Assembly (NCBI GenBank): GCA_019055375.1
Contig: JAHQIW010000310.1
Coordinates: forward strand, 62,001 to 126,000
DNA from: Parelaphostrongylus tenuis
Lineage: Eukaryota; Nematoda; Chromadorea; Rhabditida; Metastrongylidae
Reading direction: 5' to 3'
Length of the DNA: 64,000 bases
The notes under the pieces are model-generated. The model did no database searches. It saw only the letters and a program-made list of their open reading frames with translations, and had not been told where the DNA came from. Below are positions 34,201-45,031 of this stretch, piece after piece (the stretch's first letter is position 1; each line of letters starts with the position of its first letter). The position numbers and the translations under genes were made by a program.

Positions 34201-37200
34201 TTGCTATCGGAATCTGGCAGGTTCGTCTTGCACTAGAGATGTCAGTTTTTATTGAAGGAATAAATACATTGAGAATATGTTACAAAATTATGGAGTCAAA
34301 GGTGTTAACTATGTTCACTGAGGTTTACTGATAAAATTCACTCAGAAGAGAGTATAATTATTTTGCTTATTCATAGTGGAAAGCTACAAAATTAGAGTCA
34401 GACGCATAATTTGTGTGCCCACCGTATTCGATTGACTCATCGACTTCATAGTACCATCCTCATTTGTGGTACTTCCTAATCTTCGTTCTTCATCAACGGC
34501 AACAGTCATTATGATAAGACGAACTAACTCGCTTGAAAGAAAACAATTTTGTGAAGTAGTAAAATTCTGTGACTCTGTGCGACAGATTAAGCAAACGGTA
34601 TCAGAGGAGTTTGACATCACTTCACAAGAGTAGGTCTTTCTCCCATTCCAAGCAAGTTCTCACCGAACTATGAATATAATGGAGTTTTTGAAGTCTTATG
34701 AGTATTTATTATGGATAATGACGAATTCCACAAATTAAACGACTTCTTCTTCTTGTACTTCGGTAATTTCCAAATTTGCTAACAGACATTGCTCTCTATT
34801 TTCAAGGACACTCAAAAATCTCTTTTCTTCGCAATTTTATGCACTGATATGTCTTCGGCTGTGAATAAAATATTCTTAGTCAGTCGTGATATTTCATACG
34901 ATCCAGAGTATTTCTTTGATTTACACGAAAACTAAGTTTCAAAAATACATGTGAATTGCAGATCCTATGCGGTTTTCTTCGACTTCAATTCCTCATGACG
35001 TACTTTTCTGACCCACTCATTTCCGGATTCACTACAGGTGTGAGCTTGTAGCACGTCGTATGCGAGAATAGGTCAAACTGAAGTGTATATGATGAGAACC
35101 ATTTTTGAGACTATCTTCATCAATCCCTTGTGTTCAAGGGGCTGCTGTACATGTTCTTGTTGCCCAAATTGATGACATCATGGGTGTGCGAGTTCCCAAG
35201 GCTTCCGGTGCAGGATACGTTTTCATTGTAAGACTTTATTCAATTAATATCTCTCTTAATGTATAAAAACGTTGTGCGTTGACCAGTTTTATAGACGACC
35301 TATGTATTCGAGAAATTTCGTTGTACTACAGTGACGTTGAATCAGTATTCAGCCTATACAATGCCTTGCAGACGTCTACTTATGTATCCCATTTATTAAA
35401 TGTCCTTCTGAACAGGTCTACGAACTATTTACTAAATTTTTTGAAAATCAAAGGCTTGGTTAGCTCTAAGCGTGGGATTGAACCAACAGGGAAGATGTAC
35501 AATGAAGCCATTACGGACATTTCGCCTACCAACTACTAATACCGAACACTTTTACAACACTTCCAAAGAGAAATTTTCGACTATTAAGCCGACGATGAAA
35601 TCGCTTACAAGGGAATTTTGGCTTCCAGATTCAGAACGTTAAGCTTTCGTAGGAATACAGCACTTTACTGCGAAAAACGTAGGTTTTCACAAGAAGAGCT
35701 TGTTATAACTTATGCATCTTCTCAATTCTCCAACAAATCAAAATCTCAAACTTGTTAAAAATCTTGCATCGGAAAAGAAAAAAGAAAACGGCGTTAGAAA
35801 CGCCTCTGAAGAAGACTAAGTAAGTCACAGAGCTAGTCAACGCGTGTTAAGAATGTCAACACTTTTATGAAAGGTTTCGAGACCGTAGTGTTTTGCTAAT
35901 CAATGTAGAGGTTGACTGGAAATCGGTTTTTGAAAAGTGGCAAACATGACTGGATTTTTGAAGACACCTTGAGATATTTTTTTCCGAAGCCAGGTCATGC
36001 CTATCATAATATGACAATCTATGAGCTCACGTAGTGACACAACAGTTAGAGGTGCTTTGAAAAATTCTGGTCCGATTACGTGCTTCGGGCTCACCAGGTC
36101 TTTTACCTTTCTAAGAACGAGAAAATGACAGCGAACTTTCCTGAGTGTATAGCAGCACTAATTCGTTAAGCGAAAGGCGACAACATATCGCTATATAGGC
36201 CAAATGATCATTCACTCACATTTGACGATTCTCAATGAACTCGAATGCATGAGTGTCTCGCAAAGATTGATCAACGCAGAAAACTTCATCCTCAGAAATC
36301 ATTTCAGCTTATCACGACTTTCAGAGACTATATGATCTAGCCATTCGAGTGCCGCAGGTGAACCTGGCTGCTTTGATCATATCGCTAGTTTCGATGACTT
36401 TTTTGTATGTTGGCAAAGAGTACTTATCACCTTATCTCAACAAAAAATACAGCCTCAAAGTGCCAATCCCTTTTGAGCTGATACTGGTAGGTCGGTATCA
36501 AGATTTCTTTGAATGAGCCAGAATCTTGCTAGTTCAGGTGGCCGGTAACAACTACACTCTCTAGCACACTTCACTGGCACGAGAACAACTCAGTGGCAAT
36601 CGTTGGAGATATTCCTGCCGGGTAAGTATTGCAAGGGAAACTATTGTCACACTTTACACTGAATGAAGTTCTACTTGCAAATCTAATCTTGTGTTAAAGA
36701 TACCGAGAATAAAGTGCAGCACTCAAAGAACTAAGTTTTAAGGTATTTTTTCATGACGATCCTTCTTTAATGTTTTTTTTTGGAATATTTTATACGAAAA
36801 GCAAAGAGCAGGTAAGAACGAAAATGTGTGCTGTGTAGTGGCTATCATAACTTTGATGACCCACAGTTTACTTCGAAGTTGATAGATCACTTTACGTTTC
36901 TACGGCATCTGACTAACATAAAAAGTTGTCGCTGCCGACTTGATGTGAAGCCTAACTCATCCGGAAACTCTAATTTTCATATCTCTCAGCTGACTCGGCA
37001 TCTTACCGGCTTACATTCATTGTATCAGCTTATCAACAAATGCAAAAAGTTGTTACATTTTGACCGAGTACTAAAATTTTTTTACATGCGATATTGGGCC
37101 CAACCATATTGGATGACGAGATCGCAAGATCGAAACACGTGTATCGGGCTCTATAAGTCAGCCCTCATTGACAGACCACTGACATGCGTGGCTCAAATAA

Positions 37201-40200
37201 TGATTATCAGGCATATTGAAGTTTGAGCTGTGGTCTTAAGAAAACACTCGAAATGAATGACATGTTATATTAAATATACTAGCCACGAGCATTCGAGTGT
37301 ACAACACTCTGTGTTTGGTGAGTTCTTCACTGGACATAGAGAGTAAAACGTACGTCGTCTCTAACTCTTATTGTGGGAACTGGAGCACCCACAGAGATTA
37401 GCAAAAGACGAGAAAGGGCAACTGCCCGACTGACGAGATCGCAAGATTGAAACACGTGTATCGGGCTCTATAAGTCAGCCCTCATTGACAGACCACTGAC
37501 ATGCGTGGCTCAAATAATGATTATCAGGCATATTGAAATTTGAGCTGTGGTCTTAAGAAAACACTCAAAGAAAGATATGTTATATTACATATTGGATGTA
37601 TTTTGTTGCTGTGTGATAAGCAATGATATATCTGAATATTGAAAAAAATCCTTCTGTCTGACGAAGTGATATACTGAGGAATCTTTATATAACAATGATG
37701 CTAACGTTGCAATATAATTAATTGGATGATACTGATTAAACGAAATGCAGACATTTATCGCAGACTTCCACAACCTGAGCTACCTACGATGTGGATACTG
37801 AAGGAGTGCATGATGCAATCGATTGGTATCAGTATCGTTATCATCGCTGTACATATTTCTATGGCAAAAATGCTCGCAAAGAAACTCGACTACTCTATTG
37901 ATGACAGTCAGGTATAACTGTGTTTTTATCTTCAAAAGTTATCAGCCTCCACATGAGAGTCCCACACTACGTTATCCACCCGTTTGAGCTATTTGTTCAC
38001 GTCTAAGTTTTAATCGGGCTCTCTTCGGCTATCCGGAAATAAATGGACGACGTCATTCGCTGGACAGGATTTTTTTATCAGGTGTGCTAGAATCATTCGA
38101 AAGCTTAAGTCTCTGTTTAGGGCTGTACCTGGCCGGTTTTCAAGGAGATTCTTTCTTAACGCTGTAACATTCAAAATAAAATTATGTTCCGCACGTCCAC
38201 TCGTTTTTTTTATCTCGTCTAAATTTCGCTGGACAAAACTCCCTCCCTAGACTGCTGATACTCCTTTGGTAGCACATGTTTCGAAGTATTCAAAAATGCG
38301 CTTGCTCTCTGAAAAAGCTCTTTTGATAGCGCTGTAGGAGAAAGGAAACATTTGTGATAATACCACACCGGACATAGCTGTATTTCTAGATTATTAATAA
38401 TCATTCGATAGTGTAAGTTCTAGTAATTCCAACGCCGTCCTTATTTTCTAGGAAGACCGTTTTTCACTGCAGTGTAGCAGGGAAAATAAGATCGAGTTTA
38501 ACATATTCGGTGAGCTTGTTTACAGGTCTACCTAGGGTCTGTAAGCGGTGCCACTGATCGGTGCCCTGACGAGTTATACATGTGGGGTGCAACTTGTTTC
38601 CAACTAGGAATTTCGATTCCGCTTTATAAGATATTTCAGACTGAATTAGATGCCACGGGACTTTCTTTACACGCTCATATGCTTTTCGTGCTTCCGCTAA
38701 TCGTGGCTTGAGAAAAATTAAAGCGCGAATGGTGTGAAACATTTTTTTTATTTGAATGCTACAGCCCTATAAAAGGCCTTTTCCAAATTCGGCCACGTAT
38801 TTCTATAGTCAGAGATTCAAGCTTTCGAATGAATACTAACACTCCTATCAGAAATTTTTTTTGTTCAACGAATGAGATTGAATACTCATTTGTTTCCAGA
38901 TGACCGAAATGCACCTATCGGTGTGTCATATGATAGAGTCGATTCTATATCTGTTGAATTTATTCGAATGTCATTACCAGCACAGTAACCATATAAATCT
39001 TTTACACAGGAATTATATGCCATTGGACTGACATCACTGCTGGGAAGTTTCTTCTCTATTTATCCCGTTTCTACTGCTCTTGGGAGAACTATGGTGAATG
39101 TGAAGAGTGGAGCAAGAACGCAGGTTAACACTGTTTTCTTTCTCTCTTTATGTTAACTTCAAGTATACTAAGATTCGTTACGGCTCAATCGTTTTATCAG
39201 TGCCGTTATGATACCAGTCAAGTGTCCACAAGTTTTTTATTATTGTGATGTGTGGATTTCGTAGACATAAGAAGTCGAGTCATCGTGTGGAATGATGCAC
39301 TCGAATCATTGCAACTCCAAAGAAGATAGTTTCTCGTAACGCTGGCCATATAGTATATCCATAACATGTTTATCTACGAAGCAAGTAATTTACTTATCGC
39401 GTCGAGATTGAAATCAGCCTTCGAGGAAAACCTTAATTTGCTTATTCCAGTTGTCTGCACTGTTCAGCTGTTCACTACTGTTAGCGATAATTCTGTGGTT
39501 TGGCCCACTACTCCGAAATCTTCCATCGGTATTATTCTCTTATGTTGCTTTCATTCAGTACAGTTTAACTATTGCGTACGGATCACTAATGAAATCTGTC
39601 AAAATCATTTAGCTTTCTAGTATCAGCATTTAGTCTTTGGTGGGAGAGGCGGCTGTGGCTGAGTGACCACTGATGTTTGGCGCGTCTTGATGCGGGTTTG
39701 AACCTCCACCACTTCCAGCTCTCTCCGGCAATCAAGAACGAACATGTGGCGCCTCAGCCTGGCTATGTCCACGATTTCAAGGAGATGTGTTCGACTAGCA
39801 ATTTACGACGTCCGTAAAGAAGATGAAATCCTCAAGCAACCGAGGAGGCGAATCTGATACTAGGAGCAAGGGGACACGCACAGCAGAGAAAAAAATGATC
39901 TAGGTCAAATAAAGTAAAGCAAAAGTACTGCGTTAAGACTTCAGCTGCACGACAATAGCACTTATATGATTATAAATGCTATTCTTTTGAGTCATGTAAG
40001 CATGTCCTTAGTTTGGTAATGAGTTTATCTTTGGCAAGTTAGATAAGGAGCTTATGTTTATGCTAAAAGTGGAAATCCACCAGCTTCCCAACATCAACAC
40101 CATCAATCTTTTTGGAAACTAGTTTACCTAACAATAAATTTAAAGTCAGTTTGTCCTAGAATAGTAGCTTTTCAAATCGCTCATGGATTCTGTTAGGTTA

Positions 40201-43200
40201 TTAGGTGCTACTATTTAGTGAAATCACAACTGTGAATTCCAATAATAGGAAAATAAACTCTTTTAAAAATTATGCATATATGTGCCTTTCTTCTTAGTTA
40301 ATCGAAACGATTTCATTACTGGAACAATCTGAATAAGTCTTGCCGGAAAAATAAAAGATGATTTGCCACGAGGTCAGTTTACCCAGGCCTACTTTTTCCT
40401 TTCTCAAGTAAAGGGGAGATTGCATTTTTGGTCAATCTAAGTGTGTCCACTAGCTTTTAAAATGGAAGCCGAGTTTGCTCTGAGGGTGACAGTGATGGCG
40501 GTCAGCGCTGACAAGTGAGAATTTAATTTCAGTGCGTGCTAGCCTCAATCATCACCGTTGCGCTGAAGTCGATGTTCATGAAGTACAGCGAACTGAAAAG
40601 CATCTATCCCGTGTCAAAGATCGACTTTGTAAGTAAAAATGCCCAATCCATACTCGCCTATGGCGATGCAGTTTTTCATCGAGTCACCATTAAAAACGAA
40701 GATTTTCTTGCTTTATCTCGCGGTGTAATTGATTTTGAAAAAAGAACCTTTGAGAAGTTAACAGAATGAATGATGGTACACAATAATTTGATTATACTCT
40801 AATAATACTTGCCATAATTTCAGCAGGAAATATCTAGTATTTCACTGAAGCTTTTTCCCACCAGCTTCTATTAATTTTGCTGTTGCTTTAGAGTATCTGG
40901 GTGGTGTCTTTCACATGCACGGTGTTTGTCAACGTAATGGAAGGCCTGGCTATTTCTTTAATCTTCGCACTGTTCACAGTAATCGGTAGATCTCAATGGT
41001 AACGATATTCGAAGACGCATTGAACTTCCTCAAAAGACTAGCTAATGCCAAATTTCAGGCCTGAATGGGAATACCTCTTCCCATTAACGGAAAAAAGACG
41101 AGTATCTGACAGTGATAGTGGTACTGGGCACTCCAATGTATGCGTATTCCGCTTCGACGGTCCGTTATTGTTCACTAATGTGGAAAGGTAATGGAACTAC
41201 GATAGGTGAAAATATGCATAAACCAATTTTCTTTTTTATTTTATCTGATCCGTCATCACAATGTTCTTCTCTACTGTGCACATCCTTGTACTTTTAACGT
41301 TCATTTAGTCCTTCGCCTTCCTCTTAAACGACGCAAAATACTGGTTAAGCGAATATCCTTGCAATCTTAAAGATAACCTTGCTATGGCGTTCCACAGGGT
41401 GTTGTTGTTAGCTGCTGGAGAGAGTTGGGGGTTGGAGCTCGGCTTCACGCGCGCTGCGACCAGTATAAAAAATGTCTAATGTTTTGCCTTGAATCTTAAG
41501 CTAGCCCAAAATGAGGTGATAAGCATCAAAGTTCGAAAACAGAGGGCTAATAATGTTTTAACTATTGGTTTCAAAAAAGTAGTATAGTGAACGACCGTGC
41601 TGTAAATCTCTTGGGTTATAATCTTGTCGGTCATTGAATTCAAGTAGTTGCAAGCTACATAAAATTATAACTACAAAATTAGATTCTATGGAAATGAAGC
41701 TGTTATTGCAGCTTAAAAGTGAGGTTGTCTACATAGAAGTATACGAATCAGCGGACGTTTAGAGTGAATAAGATTATCTCATCAGCTACCACCTGCACTG
41801 GCCTGTCTCGTTGTGACCTAGAGAGTTCTCAGCAAGCGCCAGTATAGTCTTCGTCTGTTTTTATCATATAAGGAGCGGTCTGGGATGTTTTTTGGCTCTA
41901 AAGACTAAGTGAGCGTTATGTGTTTCCTCTAAAATATTTCCGTAGTTTCTGATCATCGGATCGGGATGGCGATCTCGTGTGACCCTGTCATTGACGGTTC
42001 TTGTCTACGATTGTCGTTTATGTGTCCAGTCTACCTGATTTACGATATTCGAAACTTCACACTCGCATTCTTGCTTGTGTGCTAGAAGATAACGCTACCG
42101 TTATCTTGTTAATTTATGCGACTAATCTTTCATATTGCTTATGCAGAATCCATGCGTGTGATGTGTATCGTTGAGACAAGGAGAATTGTTGAGTTGGAAA
42201 GGTGACTGCAAATTGTCCATGTTACTTAGGGTATTTATGGACATGGGAACCACTTGAAGAGTGCTATCACAGCCGCTGTGAAAAGGTTCAAGTGACTTTT
42301 GATGAAGAACACGCATGGTGGCAGGAGATGCGATTGTTTTGAAAGTGGAAATGCTATAAATATAAAATACATTGAAATAATTCTGATTTAAAGATTAGAT
42401 TTGTTGCTGTCAAACCCCAAATATTTATATGCACTCTATGTCACAAACGAAGAAAATTTGCATTGTTTGCTGAGATTTTCAAGATTTGTACCTTGTTTGA
42501 TCATTTAGTGACAAAACGATTTCCTTCGAGTTAAACTTCGACAATGATTTTTTGAGATAGTTTTTGCAGGTTTAAAACGTCTTTGAAATTTACGATTGAC
42601 AACTGGACAAAATCATTGGATGCACAAGATAGCAAGGTGTAGATTCTCATTTCTGTAAATTAAGAGTCTGGTTCTTATGACGAAGAGATTGCATAAAATT
42701 CGTCTTGATCGATTCTTGTGAAGATCAGTTTACAGGAAGATAAAGAAGCAGAAACACCGACGCGTTCGAAACTTTTCTGGAACAAAGAACAATCGCATTT
42801 TCTCATAATCGACTGTACTGCTATTGCCGACTGCGACTATATGGCAGTTTGTGCCTTAACTGAGGTCCATTACTACAGATTCGTTCTTCTCAAAAAACAT
42901 CCTTAGCTCGGCGAATGTTTTGAACAGTTCAATATAGAGTGGCATTCGCAATAAGTCTAGCAGGCTCCAACTCCAGCAAAACACGTGATTAGACAAAGAA
43001 CACTAGTTTTTCAATATCTTTCAGGGGGATGTGAACAGCTTTAACTCAGAAGATTTATTGCAAAATATCAAGAGGGAAAAACACATGTTTTTAGAGGCAA
43101 ACCATCGTTATAGAGCCATATTCTGAACTTAGTTGTTCTATATAAAGAAACTTAGGGTTGTAGAGGCTGTCATCACTGAAAACCTTGAAAAACTCTGTTT

Positions 43201-43710
43201 ACACCTGCTTTAGTAGCATATATCGTTCCACTTTGGAGTTCTTGAGCTTTCTTCTAAGAGTGATACTGTTTAGATTGCAAAGGAATTCGTGAACAAAGGA
43301 GGAACTCTCTATCTTGCTGGTGCCAACGGTTCGATTTTTTTATGATATCAGAATCGAAATGAGGTTCTGAAGTGTTTAGCACTATCGTAAGTGAATGTTG
43401 CAGGAGCACTACGTTCAGCTCTTGAAGCGATAGGCTTTTTTGAGGTTGTTGAGAGAGAATGTTTATTTCCAACTCTGAAAGATGCTATCACTATTGCGAA
43501 TAGAAATGGGTGAGCACTTTGTCAATAAGATTTTTCCTGTGATTTCGTACTGAGTCCACAATAGGCATGTCGAATAATTAAGAGTTTCTTTGAATAGATT
43601 AGAGTGCTGATTCACCTCGCTTCGTTCCCACCAAGCCTACCATCGGGGAATTAAAACTAGACTTGTCTGGTGCCAGCTCACTTCCTTCTGTCTACGTGAA
43701 AACGCCATAA
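31224..43710 (+). CDS. SLC26-family sulfate/anion transporter
   Basis: Multi-pass membrane anion carrier/exchanger with a cytoplasmic STAS domain. I read 19 exons: 31224-31291, 31351-31520, 33381-33491, 34042-34220, 34962-35037, 35139-35227, 36325-36486, about 36533-36621, 37764-37911, 39010-39123, 39451-39528, 40533-40628, 40892-40998, 41059-41187, 42570-42636, 42736-42864, 43274-43328, 43404-43509, 43605-43710. They join into about 692 residues, normal for the family. Signatures in order: [37 protein letters not shown] and [63 protein letters not shown] from about [15 protein letters not shown] with [19 protein letters not shown]. The start is unsure (ATG at 31340 or an upstream exon). Exon 36533-36621 needs a weak acceptor to avoid a frameshift. 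The introns host SINEs, ribozyme repeats and a foldback. Confidence 0.93.
31521..33380. other. SLC26 intron 2
   Basis: Contains a SINE B copy near its end. The rest (31521-32889) shows nothing assignable. Confidence 0.6.
32890..33115 (+). repeat. tRNA-derived SINE, family B, internally deleted
   Basis: The head has GTGGCGCAGTGGTTAGAGG and the body has GCCAGATATGCATTCAATCA and GGGGCTGATCAACGCC. About 80 bases of the middle are missing compared with the 30.1 kb copy. Confidence 0.85.
35228..36324. other. SLC26 intron 6
   Basis: An 86-codon open frame at 35279-35539 is not supported. The end of the intron holds a decayed SINE B. Confidence 0.5.
36025..36295 (+). repeat. tRNA-derived SINE, family B, diverged
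   Basis: Recognisable by CAACAGTTAGAGGTGCT, GGGCTCACCAGG, AATGCATGAGTG and GATTGATCAACGC, with many changes. Confidence 0.65.
37113..37149 (+). ncRNA. Hammerhead ribozyme, 5' side broken (H2)
   Basis: The core reads ATGACGA (C3 changed), stem II is GATC/GATC with a GCAA loop, then GAA, ACACGTGT, A and TCGGGC. The upstream half of stem I is absent because the unit is truncated here. Confidence 0.7.
37424..37466 (+). ncRNA. Hammerhead ribozyme, nearly intact (H2)
   Basis: Stem I GCCCGA/TCGGGC pairs perfectly, core CTGACGA, stem II GATC with GCAA loop and GATT (the base pair is a G-T wobble), core GAA, stem III ACACGTGT, cleavage nucleotide A. It lies in an SLC26 intron, sense strand. Confidence 0.88.
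38050..38895. repeat. Foldback element, copy 3
   Basis: The ends CATTCGCTGGAC...ATTCGAAAGCTTAAG and CAAGCTTTCGAATGAATAC...CAACGAATGAG are inverted. Interior AACGCTGTAACATTCAAAAT and ATTATTAATAATCATTCGATA match copies 1 and 2. In an SLC26 intron. Confidence 0.75.
39650..39745 (+). repeat. tRNA-like repeat, single copy here
   Basis: GGCTGTGGCTGAGTGACCACTG resembles an A box, and GCGGGTTTGAACCTCCACC a B box. No close relative was noticed elsewhere in the window. In an SLC26 intron. Confidence 0.5.
39746..40532. other. SLC26 intron 11, remainder
   Basis: AT-rich, no further repeat or frame supported. Confidence 0.5.
41188..42569. other. SLC26 intron 14
   Basis: Splits the STAS domain coding sequence. 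No repeat family or RNA recognised. Confidence 0.5.
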
Positions 43711-43930
43711 CACATCAATCCCTGTACTCCAGAGAATTGAATCCGTCAGCACTTGACAACATTGATGATAAAGTCGAAAGCCCTCAAGTACTAGTGAAAC
43801 TCACATACAAAGTTCAAACACGTTTATCGACAATCTGCACGACGATTGAATCGGATTCAGACGTGTTAGAATCCGCAAAATACCTATGATGTTGAGTCAC
43901 GTCAATAACAATCAAGTCAGCAGTTTATCA

Positions 43931-43957
43931 TGTTGGTGCAATAATAATGGCGGTTTA
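43931..43957 (+). repeat. Solo mariner-type inverted-repeat end
   Basis: TTGGTGCAATAATAATGGCG closely matches the end of the mariner remnant at 44135-45031. It lies about 200 bases downstream of the SLC26 stop. Confidence 0.65.
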
Positions 43958-44018
43958 TGTGCTGTTAAATATTGCCGTTTGATATTGGAATAAATTTCTT
44001 TATAAATGCGGTCGTAAT

Positions 44019-44038
44019 ATATATATATATATATATAT
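44019..44038. repeat. TA microsatellite
   Basis: About ten TA units. Confidence 0.9.
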
Positions 44039-44134
44039 CATTCTGATGAACATTTCTCACTCTATGTTTTGTTGCTAACGCCATTTTACTCCGCGTCCAT
44101 TTTATGTTTATTTTGGACTATGTAAAAGACGTTG

Positions 44135-45031
44135 TTAGATGTAAAAGTAATGGCGGTTTCAAATCGTGGATTAAAAATAGCTCTCAACCAGCGAAGACGA
44201 CTCGCAACATCATCAACGCATTTGGTTTAGGAATTGCTAGTGAACATACAATGCAGCGGTGTTTCAAGAAATTTCGCAAAGGAGACGAGAGTCTTAAAAA
44301 GCGATATTATAGTTTGCCGGCTGTGGGAAGTTGACAACGACCACTTGAAATCAATCATCGAAGCTGACTCTCTTAAGGCTACACGAGATGTTTCACAGAA
44401 ACGTGACGTTGAGAATTCTACGATCGTTCACTATTTTAGGAAAATTGGGAGGGTGAAAAGTTTAGTGCAAAAGTAATTACGGTTTAATCGCATCCGGCAG
44501 ACGATCATGCGTGGCACAACGAAAGCTTAGAAACAAACGGATTAGGCCACGAAGTTTTGACTCATCCTTCATATTCGTCAGACCTCACGCCCACCGAGAA
44601 CCACTTGTTCAAGCATCTCGACAACTTCTTGCACGAAAAAGGCTTCCACAATCAACTGGACGCTGGAAATGCTTTTCAAGAATTCGTCAAATTTTGGAGG
44701 CATTTTATTCTACAGGTTAAAGCAGGCTTATTTTTCGTTGGCAAGAACGCGATGGATTATAACGGTTTTTTTTGACTAGTGATGATGTGTCTGAGCCTAG
44801 TCATAATCATCAAATCGTGAAAAGAGCGATGTGTAAAATGGGAGTCAGTAGTGTAACGGACAGAGCACGCATTCCCGGAAAGAGTGAGGTGCGGGTTCTA
44901 GTCCCGTCTGACACGAAAGTTTTGCACATCGCTTCTTATCTATGGGTATATATTTATAACATCATACGACCGCTATAAGGGGTTAAATAAAAAGATCACG
45001 ACCTGAAACCGCCATTACTTTTGCACCAATA
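44135..45031 (+). mobile_element. mariner element, internally deleted
   Basis: Inverted ends of about 35 bases: GTAAAAGTAATGGCGGTTTC at left and GAAACCGCCATTACTTTTGC at right. The full right end would read TTGGTGCAAAAGTAATGGCG on the other strand, a typical mariner end. Transposase pieces in order: helix-turn-helix part with NAFGLGIASEHTMQRCFKKF, then DNDHLKSIIEADSLKATRDV in another frame, then the C-terminal THPSYSSDLTPTENHLFKHL. The catalytic middle is missing, so it is not autonomous. Confidence 0.88.
44844..44914 (+). repeat. tRNA-like segment inside the mariner remnant
   Basis: GTCAG pairs with CTGAC as an acceptor. The D-arm-like AGTGTAACGGACAGAGCAC and the T arm GCGGGTTCTAGTCCCGT (GCGGG/CCCGT, the outer pair a G-T wobble) are clear, related to SINE A. 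It lies between the transposase remnant and the right inverted end, so it inserted into the mariner. Possibly a tRNA pseudogene. Confidence 0.65.

Larger units (their letters stand above)
37090..37580 (+). repeat. Tandem direct repeat of ribozyme family H2 units
   Basis: About 140 bases at 37115-37255 recur nearly unchanged at 37432-37570. They include the ribozyme core, the GCTCTATAAGTCAGCCCTCA tail and GTGGTCTTAAGAAAACACTC. The segment between them is the body of the same unit. It lies in an SLC26 intron in sense orientation. The near identity implies a recent duplication or a tandem pseudo-LTR-like arrangement. Confidence 0.9.

Noticed and set aside
36828..37226. A 132-codon + strand frame in an SLC26 intron
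   Set aside because: Its last third runs through the H2 ribozyme repeat and the rest has no family; most likely chance.
37113..37570. Spaced direct repeats that could suggest a CRISPR-like array
   Set aside because: Only two units, 317 bases apart, explained by tandem ribozyme units; the organism is a eukaryote.
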